IMG/VR virus record: IMGVR_UViG_3300020472_000111
Coordinates: 1 to 31,050 of that record
DNA from: a virus
DNA: 31,050 nucleotides
Strand: one strand, 5' to 3'
Shown here: positions 20,906-27,287 of the stretch, piece after piece
Numbering within the stretch: the stretch's first letter is position 1
Layout of the letters: every line of letters starts with the position of its first letter
The notes under the pieces: generated by a model
Database searches by the model: none
What the model saw: the letters and a program-made list of their open reading frames with translations, nothing else
What the model was told of the DNA's origin: nothing
Program-made: the position numbers and the translations under genes

Positions 20906-22365
20906 GAGAAGATAGTATCTTTGAGGTATTTATACATTGTAGGTAGAGACTCAGCTAACTTCTTCCTCTTTTTATAGAGGTGCTCCCACCCATCTACCTT
21001 ACTAGAGGGGACTGGTGGGTAATCAAAGTACTGATATGACCTCTTCCTGACACTAGTATACCCTGCTCCACCCAAAATGTAAAGGATGGGGTGTGCCTCA
21101 TGTTGAACTGGATCACCCCCTACCATATGAAACTGGACTAGATCATGAGCACCTTCGATATTATACTTTGTATCCTGTGTTACATGCTTCCAGAATGGTG
21201 TGTCTGTCCTACGTGAATAATAATAGTGTGCTTCAACAAATTCTTTCCACCCATCACAATGCTCATTCATATTGTGATTGAATCTATCTCTCATAAACCG
21301 ATTGATACCAGGCTCCTCTCTTAAACTATCAACAAGAGCAAGGATACCATGATGTGCTGAGAATAATGAGGTAGATTCTAATGGTTCAATGAAACTATAT
21401 GACAGTCCAATCATCACACAGTTACCAACCCATGCTTCCTTCTGTCTACCATTCCTAAACTTAATTACTTTACCGTCACCAAACTCTTCCTTCGCTTCCT
21501 CTTCAGTCTGAAACTTACTAGAGAATACATATCCCTCTGAAATATATTCCCACGTTGGTATAGTCCACTGCCATCCACTACTCATACCCTTTGCGTTGGT
21601 GTATGGTACCATCTCCTTATCTTTATCAATATAATCTCTCTTCCTTACGATAGCAGTGTCAGTTGGAATAGATTCAAATGGTACCCAAGTAGTCAGAGCA
21701 CCACCTAGTGTAGATGTTTGCCCAGTACAGTCGAGATAGAGATCTGCATCAATCGACGGTGCCCTGAGATCGTACGGTCCTCTTTCCAAAAAGACACCTG
21801 ATATTCCTCCTTGTCCATAACTAACCGAGTTAACCTTACTATCAAGAACTCTAACGTTACTACAAAAAGTTTCTTGTAGGTAGGTAGAGAACTTACTTCC
21901 GTCGATGTGAAACGATCTGTCTTTAGAAATATCATAAGGAATAAGTAATGAATTATTCAATGGCATCTTCTTCTCTTCTGCCACCGTTACAAATGGCATG
22001 AAGACATCAGCAAATGGTGGTGGATTATATCCATATGCTTTTGCTACCATCCAGTCATGGAATGTAGCATCAGTTAGATTCAAAGCAGGTGCTTGACCAT
22101 TAGGATAATGGAAGACATGATCTATCTCAGTAAAGTTTTCAAACCTACTACTAGATTTGTAGGTTGCTCTAGCAGCAGTAAGGAATGTCTTGTCATCTAT
22201 ACCCATATACTTCAGGTATTGATTGATGTGTGGTGTTGTAGACTCACCCACCCCAATAGGATCACCACCTTTTACTACGGTGATGTCATAATCTGGGAAT
22301 GTTTTAGCGAGTGCTGCTGCTGCCATCCATGCAGCAGTCCCACCACCTACGATAACTATCTTCAT
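20902..22365 (-). CDS. Flavin-dependent tryptophan halogenase family protein
   Basis: This is a 487-residue protein with the family's set of motifs: FAD-binding GGGTAAW (7-13), 'VGESTTPHI' (39-47), a catalytic-type Lys in 'ATYKSSSRFENF' (K70), the halogenase signature WQWTIP (265-270) and 'IEPLESTS' with E330. Known enzymes chlorinate or brominate free tryptophan or an indole; a flavin reductase partner is needed and none is seen in this window. PrnA-like genes have been noted in some cyanophages. It heads a run of oxygenases (ATGA overlap with the gene at 22362). Confidence 0.88.
   Translation of the reverse strand: MKIVIVGGGTAAWMAAAALAKTFPDYDITVVKGGDPIGVGESTTPHINQYLKYMGIDDKTFLTAARATYKSSSRFENFTEIDHVFHYPNGQAPALNLTDATFHDWMVAKAYGYNPPPFADVFMPFVTVAEEKKMPLNNSLLIPYDISKDRSFHIDGSKFSTYLQETFCSNVRVLDSKVNSVSYGQGGISGVFLERGPYDLRAPSIDADLYLDCTGQTSTLGGALTTWVPFESIPTDTAIVRKRDYIDKDKEMVPYTNAKGMSSGWQWTIPTWEYISEGYVFSSKFQTEEEAKEEFGDGKVIKFRNGRQKEAWVGNCVMIGLSYSFIEPLESTSLFSAHHGILALVDSLREEPGINRFMRDRFNHNMNEHCDGWKEFVEAHYYYSRRTDTPFWKHVTQDTKYNIEGAHDLVQFHMVGGDPVQHEAHPILYILGGAGYTSVRKRSYQYFDYPPVPSSKVDGWEHLYKKRKKLAESLPTMYKYLKDTIFS
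20927..20934 (-). promoter_or_regulatory. Late-type promoter candidate inside the halogenase 3' end
   Basis: The minus strand reads TATAAATA (20934-20927), which also encodes Tyr-Lys-Tyr near the halogenase C-terminus. It is 22 bases before the ATG at 20905, so the transcript would have a very short leader. The codons could produce the match by chance. Confidence 0.35.
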
Positions 22366-22892
22366 CTATCAAACCTTATATTAAATGATATGCTAATGCG
22401 TGTATGCTCTGTGACATTGGTACGTATACCATGCATTAAGTAACCAGGGAATAGTATTAACTTACCTTGCTTTGGTGGCATTGAAATAGTATGTGGTTGA
22501 TTAGACCAGATACTAGTGGTCGATGCTAAGTTAGGTGTCTGGAAAAATAAATCTCCATCATCTCCTGTAGTCTTGTAATAGTATACACCACTTAGATCTG
22601 AATGTCCATGATGATGTGCATGAGCATAGTGTCCTGGCTCTAGTCTTGCCATCCAAGATGCTTGTTGATACCATCCCTCATTGCCAGTGTAATTCCATAT
22701 GTGATTCCTTAATTCCTTTGTGAAACTAGGAGGTAATATCTTCTCTTGAAAATTTGGATCAGATATAAGATGAGTATCCCATAGGTTATGCCACTTGATA
22801 CCCCTCTCTATCTCTGCAAACTCCTCTTGTATGGTGGCATAACTTGACACCTCACCTTCGTATATCTTAGTAGGAAATATATCTTTGATCAT
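22362..22892 (-). CDS. 2OG-Fe(II) oxygenase-like protein 3
   Basis: This is a 176-residue protein. A His-rich 'HYAHAHHHGHSDLSGVYYY' (residues 88-106) supplies the first ligands, H154 (FPGYLMHGI) the distal one and R165 (HTRISISFNI) the likely 2-oxoglutarate contact. This is the TIGR02466-like arrangement (HxH, SGVYYY, FPxxxxH, RxSxxFN). It sits next to the tryptophan halogenase gene (ATGA overlap), so it may act on the same substrate; that is inferred. Confidence 0.82.
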   Translation of the reverse strand: MIKDIFPTKIYEGEVSSYATIQEEFAEIERGIKWHNLWDTHLISDPNFQEKILPPSFTKELRNHIWNYTGNEGWYQQASWMARLEPGHYAHAHHHGHSDLSGVYYYKTTGDDGDLFFQTPNLASTTSIWSNQPHTISMPPKQGKLILFPGYLMHGIRTNVTEHTRISISFNIRFDR

Positions 22893-23503
22893 AATTTAAT
22901 AGTGGTATCAACTCCGATGTTTCCTGAGACACTTACCCTCTCCTCTTCACAGTTATAGAAAGGATATACTATATGATTTAGTTTACTTGGGAAGAATAAC
23001 ATCACACCCTCTGCCCTCTGCCCTAGGTTGTAGTCATAGTATCTAATCTCTCCTAGGTTATCTGTATAAACAAACTTAAAGGATGATTTAGATGGCATGT
23101 TGCTTGGGTTATCTTTATTCTGCTCTTCCCAATCAATAGGTATCTTAATCCATATCACAAAACTAAAGATGCCAGTGTGAAAATGTAATGGATTAAACTC
23201 GTGTTGCTTCTGATAGTTAACCCACCAATCACTCATACGATATGGATGGTGTTGGTTAAGAGGTACATTATTACCTAGGTTACCAAACTCTTGAGTATAA
23301 GTCTGAATTAATTTGACAATAGTATTATTAAAGAACCAATTGTCCTTATCATGTAAAGGAATACTCTCCTTTATGTTACCAGCAAGAGATATCCTAGACC
23401 CTGATGGCATGTCAATACACTCCTTGACATGATCAAACTCCTGCTCGGATAGTTTATGCTCCAACCACCCATAATTCTTGGGGACAATAACTTTAGTGCT
23501 CAT
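22889..23503 (-). CDS. 2OG-Fe(II) oxygenase-like protein 4, divergent
   Basis: This is a 204-residue protein. The core is more diverged: 'FNPLHFHTGIFSFVIWIKIP' (H107, H109), 'MLFFPSKLNHIVYPF' (H178) and 'EEERVSVSGNIG' (R189). The order and spacing still match a double-stranded beta-helix oxygenase. The N-terminal 80 residues are not obviously related to its neighbours. ATGA overlaps on both sides place it in the same translational chain as the halogenase. Confidence 0.72.
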   Translation of the reverse strand: MSTKVIVPKNYGWLEHKLSEQEFDHVKECIDMPSGSRISLAGNIKESIPLHDKDNWFFNNTIVKLIQTYTQEFGNLGNNVPLNQHHPYRMSDWWVNYQKQHEFNPLHFHTGIFSFVIWIKIPIDWEEQNKDNPSNMPSKSSFKFVYTDNLGEIRYYDYNLGQRAEGVMLFFPSKLNHIVYPFYNCEEERVSVSGNIGVDTTIKL

Positions 23504-23772
23504 ACTTTATTTGGGAAGCGTTCCTTATGCTTCTCCCATGCCTCTAGTATAGCACTACATGCCATCTGAAAATAGTCTCCACCATATGCTGCTACTTCAT
23601 CCTGTAATGGATCTTCTTTCGTAGGAATATACTTGTCAAGTTTACCACTCTCTACAAACTGGTGCGAAAAGTTATAGACTTCTGTAGTAATAGGTATGTG
23701 TTTTGAAGCGAAGCATCCTAAACAAATCTTCCTTTCATTTAATCTCTGCTCCATTCGATAGTCTTCATTCAT
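23500..23772 (-). CDS. Small hypothetical protein with CxxC
   Basis: This is a 90-residue soluble protein: a charged N-terminus, then 'KICLGCFASKHIP' with one C-L-G-C pair and a third Cys near the C-terminal 'FQMACSAILEAWEKH'. One CxxC is not enough to claim zinc or iron binding. It lies between two oxygenase genes with ATGA overlaps, so it may be an accessory factor. Family not recognised. Confidence 0.6.
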   Translation of the reverse strand: MNEDYRMEQRLNERKICLGCFASKHIPITTEVYNFSHQFVESGKLDKYIPTKEDPLQDEVAAYGGDYFQMACSAILEAWEKHKERFPNKV

Positions 23773-24416
23773 ACCTTGACCCAGTGCTCCTTCATGTCAT
23801 CGTTTATAGTATTAATATACCCATCCTCAGTCACAATGTCAAATGCTATTGTGATTCTTTCTTGATCGTCCACCACCTTATCAGTGCCATGACTGACCCA
23901 ACTAGGGAACAGTGTGATCTTACCCACCTCATTGTGTGATGACCAAGGGTCACCCCCATACGGATTGTAATAATTCGTATTAGTATCAGTCACTTGGACA
24001 CACACGTGACCACTCAGGTATCCATATGGATCCTTACCATGTGAGTGCACTGCTATCTGATCACCCTTCCTCATAACATTAGCCCAACACTGGACATAGA
24101 TTGGTGGTGGATCAGGTGCACCCAACTCTGTAACAAATTTGTCATGGGTCTTCTTGATAGCAGCCTTTAAAGGTATAGCACTACCAAACGTGAGTAGGTT
24201 ATATTTATTTGACCTAGCAGTTAGACTCTTGGCACCTAGTTTGGTACCCCAGTCATCCTCAAACTCATACTCATCTATTATACTCTGCTCTCTATCAAGT
24301 ATCTCTTTCTTTAAATCTTCTAAGGATATACCTACGTTAGCTTCATAAAAATAATACTCCCACGCTGCTGCGAAAGGAGTATAAGTTTGTCCACTAGTGA
24401 ATCTAATTATTCTCAT
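23769..24416 (-). CDS. 2OG-Fe(II) oxygenase-like protein 5
   Basis: This is a 215-residue protein from the ATG at 24416 (MRIIRFTSGQTY); two in-frame TTG codons upstream are less likely starts. The core is 'GDQIAVHSHGKDPYGYLSGH' (H124, H126), 'ITLFPSWVSHGTD' (H176) and 'QERITIAFDIV' (R187). A 'NYYNPYGGDPW' loop precedes the distal His, as in related phage enzymes. The start lies inside the end of the small gene at 24403-24561, and the stop overlaps the CxxC protein. Substrate unknown. Confidence 0.8.
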   Translation of the reverse strand: MRIIRFTSGQTYTPFAAAWEYYFYEANVGISLEDLKKEILDREQSIIDEYEFEDDWGTKLGAKSLTARSNKYNLLTFGSAIPLKAAIKKTHDKFVTELGAPDPPPIYVQCWANVMRKGDQIAVHSHGKDPYGYLSGHVCVQVTDTNTNYYNPYGGDPWSSHNEVGKITLFPSWVSHGTDKVVDDQERITIAFDIVTEDGYINTINDDMKEHWVKV

Positions 24417-24561
24417 CAACAATCCTTAGTTTATTATATGTGTCTTCATCCCTCATCATCTTACTGATGCTCATAAGGAAGTCGGCTTTCATTCTACTAA
24501 GGTTCCTGTATTTTTGCAAGGGGATCCACTCCTCCTTAACATAATATTCTAAACGATACAC
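24403..24561 (-). CDS. Small protein, GTG start, in frame behind another stop
   Basis: This 52-codon frame begins with GTG at 24561: VYRLEYYVKEEWIPLQKYRN then LSRMKADFLMSISKMMRDED, ending IVDENN. It is in the same frame as the 32-residue gene before it, only one codon past its TGA. The composition (Tyr/Lys/Met-rich, no stops) looks coding. A GGAGG at about 24535 lies inside the frame, not before the start. It could be a separate protein, or a read-through extension of the upstream peptide. Confidence 0.5.
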   Translation of the reverse strand: MYRLEYYVKEEWIPLQKYRNLSRMKADFLMSISKMMRDEDTYNKLRIVDENN

Positions 24562-24564
24562 GAC

Positions 24565-24663
24565 TCATCCGAACGTCACTCCAATAGTAATTATAAGAGC
24601 AAGCTCCATGAGTGGATGCCAACCGTGTGGTACTGTTATTAATACTTGTCCTAACCCTGCCAT
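24565..24663 (-). CDS. Tiny membrane peptide
   Basis: This is a 32-residue peptide: MAGLGQVLITVPHGWHPLME followed by a hydrophobic LALIITIGVTFG. It is probably a single weak membrane segment. The ATG lies 13 bases inside the end of the gene before it. It continues the series of small membrane proteins from 25214 downward. Confidence 0.45.
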   Translation of the reverse strand: MAGLGQVLITVPHGWHPLMELALIITIGVTFG

Positions 24664-24938
24664 ATCATTTCAGGCATTGCTTGTTGCCCTGGTCTGAGTA
24701 CAAATAATAATATTGCATAGCAAACGAACCAAATAATATTAAACAACCATGCTTGTCTGTAGAGATACTTTCTGATACCCATAGCACGATTGATCATCTT
24801 CTCATCTTCAAATGAGCGTGGCTCTGACGTTGCTAGTCTTCTTATGATCTGTTCAATTATCACTGCAACTATAGTACCTATCACTAGAGGATAGAATACA
24901 AAGTTTGCAAACGACATTAATGAAATTAAAAAAGTCAT
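24651..24938 (-). CDS. Small membrane protein, two to three helices
   Basis: This is a 95-residue protein with hydrophobic stretches at about 3-28 (FLISLMSFANFVFYPLVIG...) and 62-83 (AWLFNIIWFVCYAILLFVL), separated by a charged loop (RRLATSEPRSFEDEKMINRA). It is a membrane hairpin with a cytoplasmic basic/acidic loop. No family recognised. ATGA overlap with the 24-residue gene before it. Confidence 0.62.
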   Translation of the reverse strand: MTFLISLMSFANFVFYPLVIGTIVAVIIEQIIRRLATSEPRSFEDEKMINRAMGIRKYLYRQAWLFNIIWFVCYAILLFVLRPGQQAMPEMIWQG

Positions 24939-25009
24939 TGCATTACAAAAGAAAATACATTACTGTATGCTGTGGCTGCTAAGATGCAACCGAAAACTAT
25001 TAAATGCAT
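24935..25009 (-). CDS. Tiny single-helix membrane peptide
   Basis: This 24-residue peptide, MHLIVFGCILAATAYSNVFS plus FVMQ, is one membrane helix. The ATG is one base after the stop of the acidic membrane protein, and its stop overlaps the next ATG (ATGA), so translational coupling supports it despite its size. A longer in-frame frame to 25126 would run back through the upstream gene and is rejected. Confidence 0.5.
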   Translation of the reverse strand: MHLIVFGCILAATAYSNVFSFVMQ

Positions 25010-25010
25010 G

Positions 25011-25214
25011 TTAAGCTCCTGCTGGTACTGTTGCTGGGACCATTTCCCTGCTTCTAATTCTAATACCCTTACCACGATCATCATCGTCGTCATCATCACC
25101 ATTGATGAAACGTAAGAGTAGTTCAATCAATACTAAAGCAGTCATAGGATAAAAAACCCAGAGGACTGCTATAATAGGGGATATACTGTCTGATGCGGCT
25201 GTAAAGTCGCTCAT
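25011..25214 (-). CDS. Small membrane protein with seven-Asp run
   Basis: This is a 67-residue protein: one membrane helix (about residues 12-38, SPIIAVLWVFYPMTALVLIE...), then a run of seven Asp (GDDDDDDDRGKG) and a basic tail (IRIRSREMVP). The Asp run may bind Ca2+/Mg2+ or mimic nucleic acid; both are speculation. It is the first gene of the small membrane-protein chain, 34 bases behind an exact TATAAATA late promoter core. Confidence 0.62.
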   Translation of the reverse strand: MSDFTAASDSISPIIAVLWVFYPMTALVLIELLLRFINGDDDDDDDRGKGIRIRSREMVPATVPAGA

Positions 25215-25247
25215 TAATCTGTTACCTTTTCTTAATAATTGAGTAAG

Positions 25248-25255
25248 TATTTATA
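25248..25255 (-). promoter_or_regulatory. T4-type late promoter candidate
   Basis: TATAAATAC on the minus strand (core 25255-25248) lies just after the hli stop codon and 34 bases before the ATG at 25214. Position and exact match make it one of the best late promoters in the window. It would start the transcript for the small membrane proteins and the oxygenases after them. Confidence 0.7.
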
Positions 25256-25257
25256 CT

Positions 25258-25452
25258 TTAGAATAATCCAGGAATGATCTGCCCTGTTGTAACATAGGCA
25301 CCAACACCTGCTATTAACCCAATCATTGCCCAACGTCCGTTGGTTAGCTCAGCATTTTCGTTAAACATTGTAGTCTCCTTTTCGATAACTTGGATAGGGG
25401 GCTCCTTAGCAAACATGTTTTGTCTTCCACCGTCTTCAGTAGTAACTGTCAT
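25258..25452 (-). CDS. hli: High-light-inducible protein (Hli)
   Basis: This is a 64-residue protein from the ATG at 25452. The N-terminal EDGGRQNMFAKEP is typical of cyanobacterial and phage Hli proteins, and the C-terminal helix has the chlorophyll-binding signature 'AELTNGRWAMIGLIAGVGAY' (E, N, R conserved) and ends TTGQIIPGLF. Hli proteins bind chlorophyll near photosystem II and dissipate excess light energy; phage copies are thought to protect photosynthesis during infection along with phage D1. The annotated frame could reach 25488, but that lies within the promoter. An internal AAGGAG plus ATG at 25368 could make a 36-residue short form. Confidence 0.92.
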   Translation of the reverse strand: MTVTTEDGGRQNMFAKEPPIQVIEKETTMFNENAELTNGRWAMIGLIAGVGAYVTTGQIIPGLF

Positions 25453-25476
25453 TGCTTTGTTAAGAAACGTAACAAT

Positions 25477-25505
25477 ACTATATAGCATTTGTTTGCCCCT
25501 GTCAA
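25477..25505 (-). promoter_or_regulatory. Sigma70-type promoter of hli
   Basis: The minus strand reads TTGACA (25505-25500), 17 bases, TATAGT (25482-25477): one mismatch from consensus. Predicted transcription starts about 20 bases before the hli ATG. It has the same architecture as the psbA promoter. Confidence 0.8.
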
Positions 25506-25536
25506 CTAGGTAATCGTACGGATACCAACACCTCTA

Positions 25537-25887
25537 TTAGGTGTCATTATTAATGTCATCACCAAAAGTTATAACGTCCTGTCCACCACCTAGACCAATG
25601 TAATCTGATCCTGCACCAAAGGTTACTGTCTCAGCAGCACCGACACTGGTGTTGATGTTGACATCACTATTGAAATCAATGTGATCACTGATAGTAGTGT
25701 CAGGTACAAATGTGATACCGTCTACACCAGTAGTAACGTTTGTCTTAGCAGCAGACTTAACTCCTTTGTATGCACAGACTAAGTTGTCTAAATCCTTATC
25801 GCTTACGTCTGCGTCGAGTGCAGCAGTAAGTGCTTCTCTAACTGCTACAACAGCAGCATCTAATTTTGTATGTAATCCACAAGTCAT
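25537..25887 (-). CDS. Acidic protein with glycine/aspartate-rich repeat end
   Basis: This is a 116-residue protein from the ATG at 25887 (MTCGLHTKLDAAV), fixed by a strong GGAGG 8 bases upstream and an ATGA overlap with the preceding stop. The first half is helical (VVAVREALTAALDADVSDKD). The second half is beta-rich and ends 'FGAGSDYIGLGGGQDVITFG', which resembles the GGxGxDxhxF units of RTX calcium-binding proteins. It lacks a signal peptide. A secreted or virion-associated calcium-binding protein is possible; so is a modified substrate for the neighbouring oxygenases. Both are inferences. Confidence 0.62.
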   Translation of the reverse strand: MTCGLHTKLDAAVVAVREALTAALDADVSDKDLDNLVCAYKGVKSAAKTNVTTGVDGITFVPDTTISDHIDFNSDVNINTSVGAAETVTFGAGSDYIGLGGGQDVITFGDDINNDT

Positions 25888-26129
25888 TTTGATTTCCTCC
25901 GTAGGGTTTGTAAGTGGCTGATGATCTCGTCTCTGACCCACATCAACTCATTATAGCACTTTTGGTTGTGAGCGCAAGCACGTAATGAATTGTCTGGTTT
26001 ATGGACAGATTCAATAAAGATATCGAGTGCTCGATTCCATCTCTCATCCTGTCCTTCTTTAGGAATTGATCCTTGATCTTTCATTGCTAGTTGATATTGT
26101 GATAGTAGGTACTCATATTGGTCAGACAT
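25884..26129 (-). CDS. Small helical hypothetical protein
   Basis: This is an 81-residue helical protein (YEYLLSQYQLAMKDQGSIPK, RWNRALDIFIESV, 'CAHNQKCYNELMWVRDEIIS'). Similar short proteins of the type 'ERWNRALDxxIE' are frequent in cyanophages. No catalytic motif; two Cys. It overlaps the oxygenase before it by 8 bases and the repeat protein after it by ATGA. Confidence 0.62.
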   Translation of the reverse strand: MSDQYEYLLSQYQLAMKDQGSIPKEGQDERWNRALDIFIESVHKPDNSLRACAHNQKCYNELMWVRDEIISHLQTLRRKSK

Positions 26130-26736
26130 AAGCGAACCAACCAGTTATGATCTGCTTCTCTGATGTGTGACTGACTCTTCCTCTATGGAAGTGAGTCCAT
26201 TCAGCGGGCCAGATAACAGTATAACCTTTCTTTGCTGGTACGTAAAGGTCTTGATGATACCATTCAGTACCACCATCAGGGACATCATTAAGATATGTCA
26301 TGAAGACTAGGTGTCTAAAGGCAGTACCAGGTAGAGCATTCAACCTCTCGGTATGCCACTCCTTAAACCCACCACCTTTAGGATACCATTGCATACTTAA
26401 TGGTTCCACAATCCTAAACCTAGATGTATTGCAGAAAGGAAACTCCTTTATATAATCCTCCAATACATCTTGTAAGTGACCCAGATAATCTTGGACATGA
26501 GGCATTGCTATCTGATGAGGCACTAACATATCCATAGACTCTTTAAGTTCAGGATTAGTAGCGACCTCACCTTGAGCATAGACCTGTCCCTCTTGGACAC
26601 GTAGGAAGTGTTGATGCTCCCAAAATTCTAATAGATGATCACATATTTCATCAGGTATCTGTCTACCCCACACGAAATGTGTGCTCTTCTTACAAAGTCT
26701 GTCTTTATATACAGTAAACTCTTCAGGTAAACTCAT
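26122..26736 (-). CDS. 2OG-Fe(II) oxygenase, prolyl-4-hydroxylase-like
   Basis: This is a 204-residue protein of a different subtype from the other oxygenases here. It has the classical facial triad as H128-x-E130 (GGGFKEWHTERL) and H184 or H182 (EWTHFHRG), with K194 (SEKQIITGW) as the 2-oxoglutarate-binding Lys. The segments 'HLVFMTYLNDVPDGGTEWYH' and 'AKKGYTVIWPAEW' are those of P4H-type hydroxylases, which act on proline or other residues in proteins or small molecules. In cyanophages such genes are common, with substrate unknown. ATGA overlap with the next oxygenase upstream. Confidence 0.88.
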   Translation of the reverse strand: MSLPEEFTVYKDRLCKKSTHFVWGRQIPDEICDHLLEFWEHQHFLRVQEGQVYAQGEVATNPELKESMDMLVPHQIAMPHVQDYLGHLQDVLEDYIKEFPFCNTSRFRIVEPLSMQWYPKGGGFKEWHTERLNALPGTAFRHLVFMTYLNDVPDGGTEWYHQDLYVPAKKGYTVIWPAEWTHFHRGRVSHTSEKQIITGWFAYV

Positions 26737-27287
26737 AACGCATTAAAACTGATTACTATTCTATCATCCATTGTATTTACCTCATCATCCTTACCATGTC
26801 TTAACCAACTTGGAAACAATATCAAGGTACCATTAGAAACCTTAAGGAATTGATGCTCCATATTATATGGAGTAACCTTTTCTCTAGGGGTAAAGTATAT
26901 GTATGGGTTAGGGTTGTGGAAGTATAACTTACAATCCTCATCCACATTTATATACAATGCTCCTGAGACAAGAGACTGTGGATGACAGTGCTCTTTAAGT
27001 ACACTATTCTTATTCTGAATGTTAGACCAAACATATTGTATGAGACTAGGTACGTTACCTACCTTCATGTTATAGTCATCCACCATGCTCTGTAGTTTAA
27101 CATGTATGTCACTACTAAGCAATGGGTAAGTCTCATGGGGGTTGTGTGTACTGAAACCATTACCCTTAATAGTCTGATGATGGTTGTGTTTAATCTCTTT
27201 AATCCTTTTCTTCAAGTAGAAGGTTTCTAAATCTGTTATAGCATTAGGTATAACTTCTATAGGCACAGGAAATAGATTGAAGGTCAT
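26733..27287 (-). CDS. 2OG-Fe(II) oxygenase-like protein 7
   Basis: This is a 184-residue protein. The core is 'SVLKEHCHPQSLVSGALYIN' (H100, H102), 'LYFHNPNPYI', 'TLILFPSWLRHGKDD' (H164) and 'DDRIVISFN' (R176). The N-terminus 'NLFPVPIEVIPNAI' is usual for this group. It lies between two other oxygenases, with ATGA overlaps. Substrate unknown. Confidence 0.82.
   Translation of the reverse strand: MTFNLFPVPIEVIPNAITDLETFYLKKRIKEIKHNHHQTIKGNGFSTHNPHETYPLLSSDIHVKLQSMVDDYNMKVGNVPSLIQYVWSNIQNKNSVLKEHCHPQSLVSGALYINVDEDCKLYFHNPNPYIYFTPREKVTPYNMEHQFLKVSNGTLILFPSWLRHGKDDEVNTMDDRIVISFNAL

Noticed and set aside
23500-23772. The CxxC protein as a ferredoxin or reductase for the halogenases
   Set aside because: Only one CxxC and one further Cys; no FMN/NAD(P) or iron-sulfur motif.
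25010-25126. Upstream extension of the 24-residue membrane peptide
   Set aside because: It is antiparallel in sense to nothing but runs out of frame through the seven-Asp gene; the ATG at 25009, one base after a stop, fits coupling.
25528-25544. Hairpin ACACCT-CTATT-AGGTGT at the end of the repeat-protein gene as a terminator
   Set aside because: There is no T-run after it on the minus strand; it may be only a 3' hairpin.
25888-25941. Upstream extension of the repeat protein
   Set aside because: The ATG at 25887 has a strong GGAGG and an ATGA overlap; the extension lies in the preceding gene.
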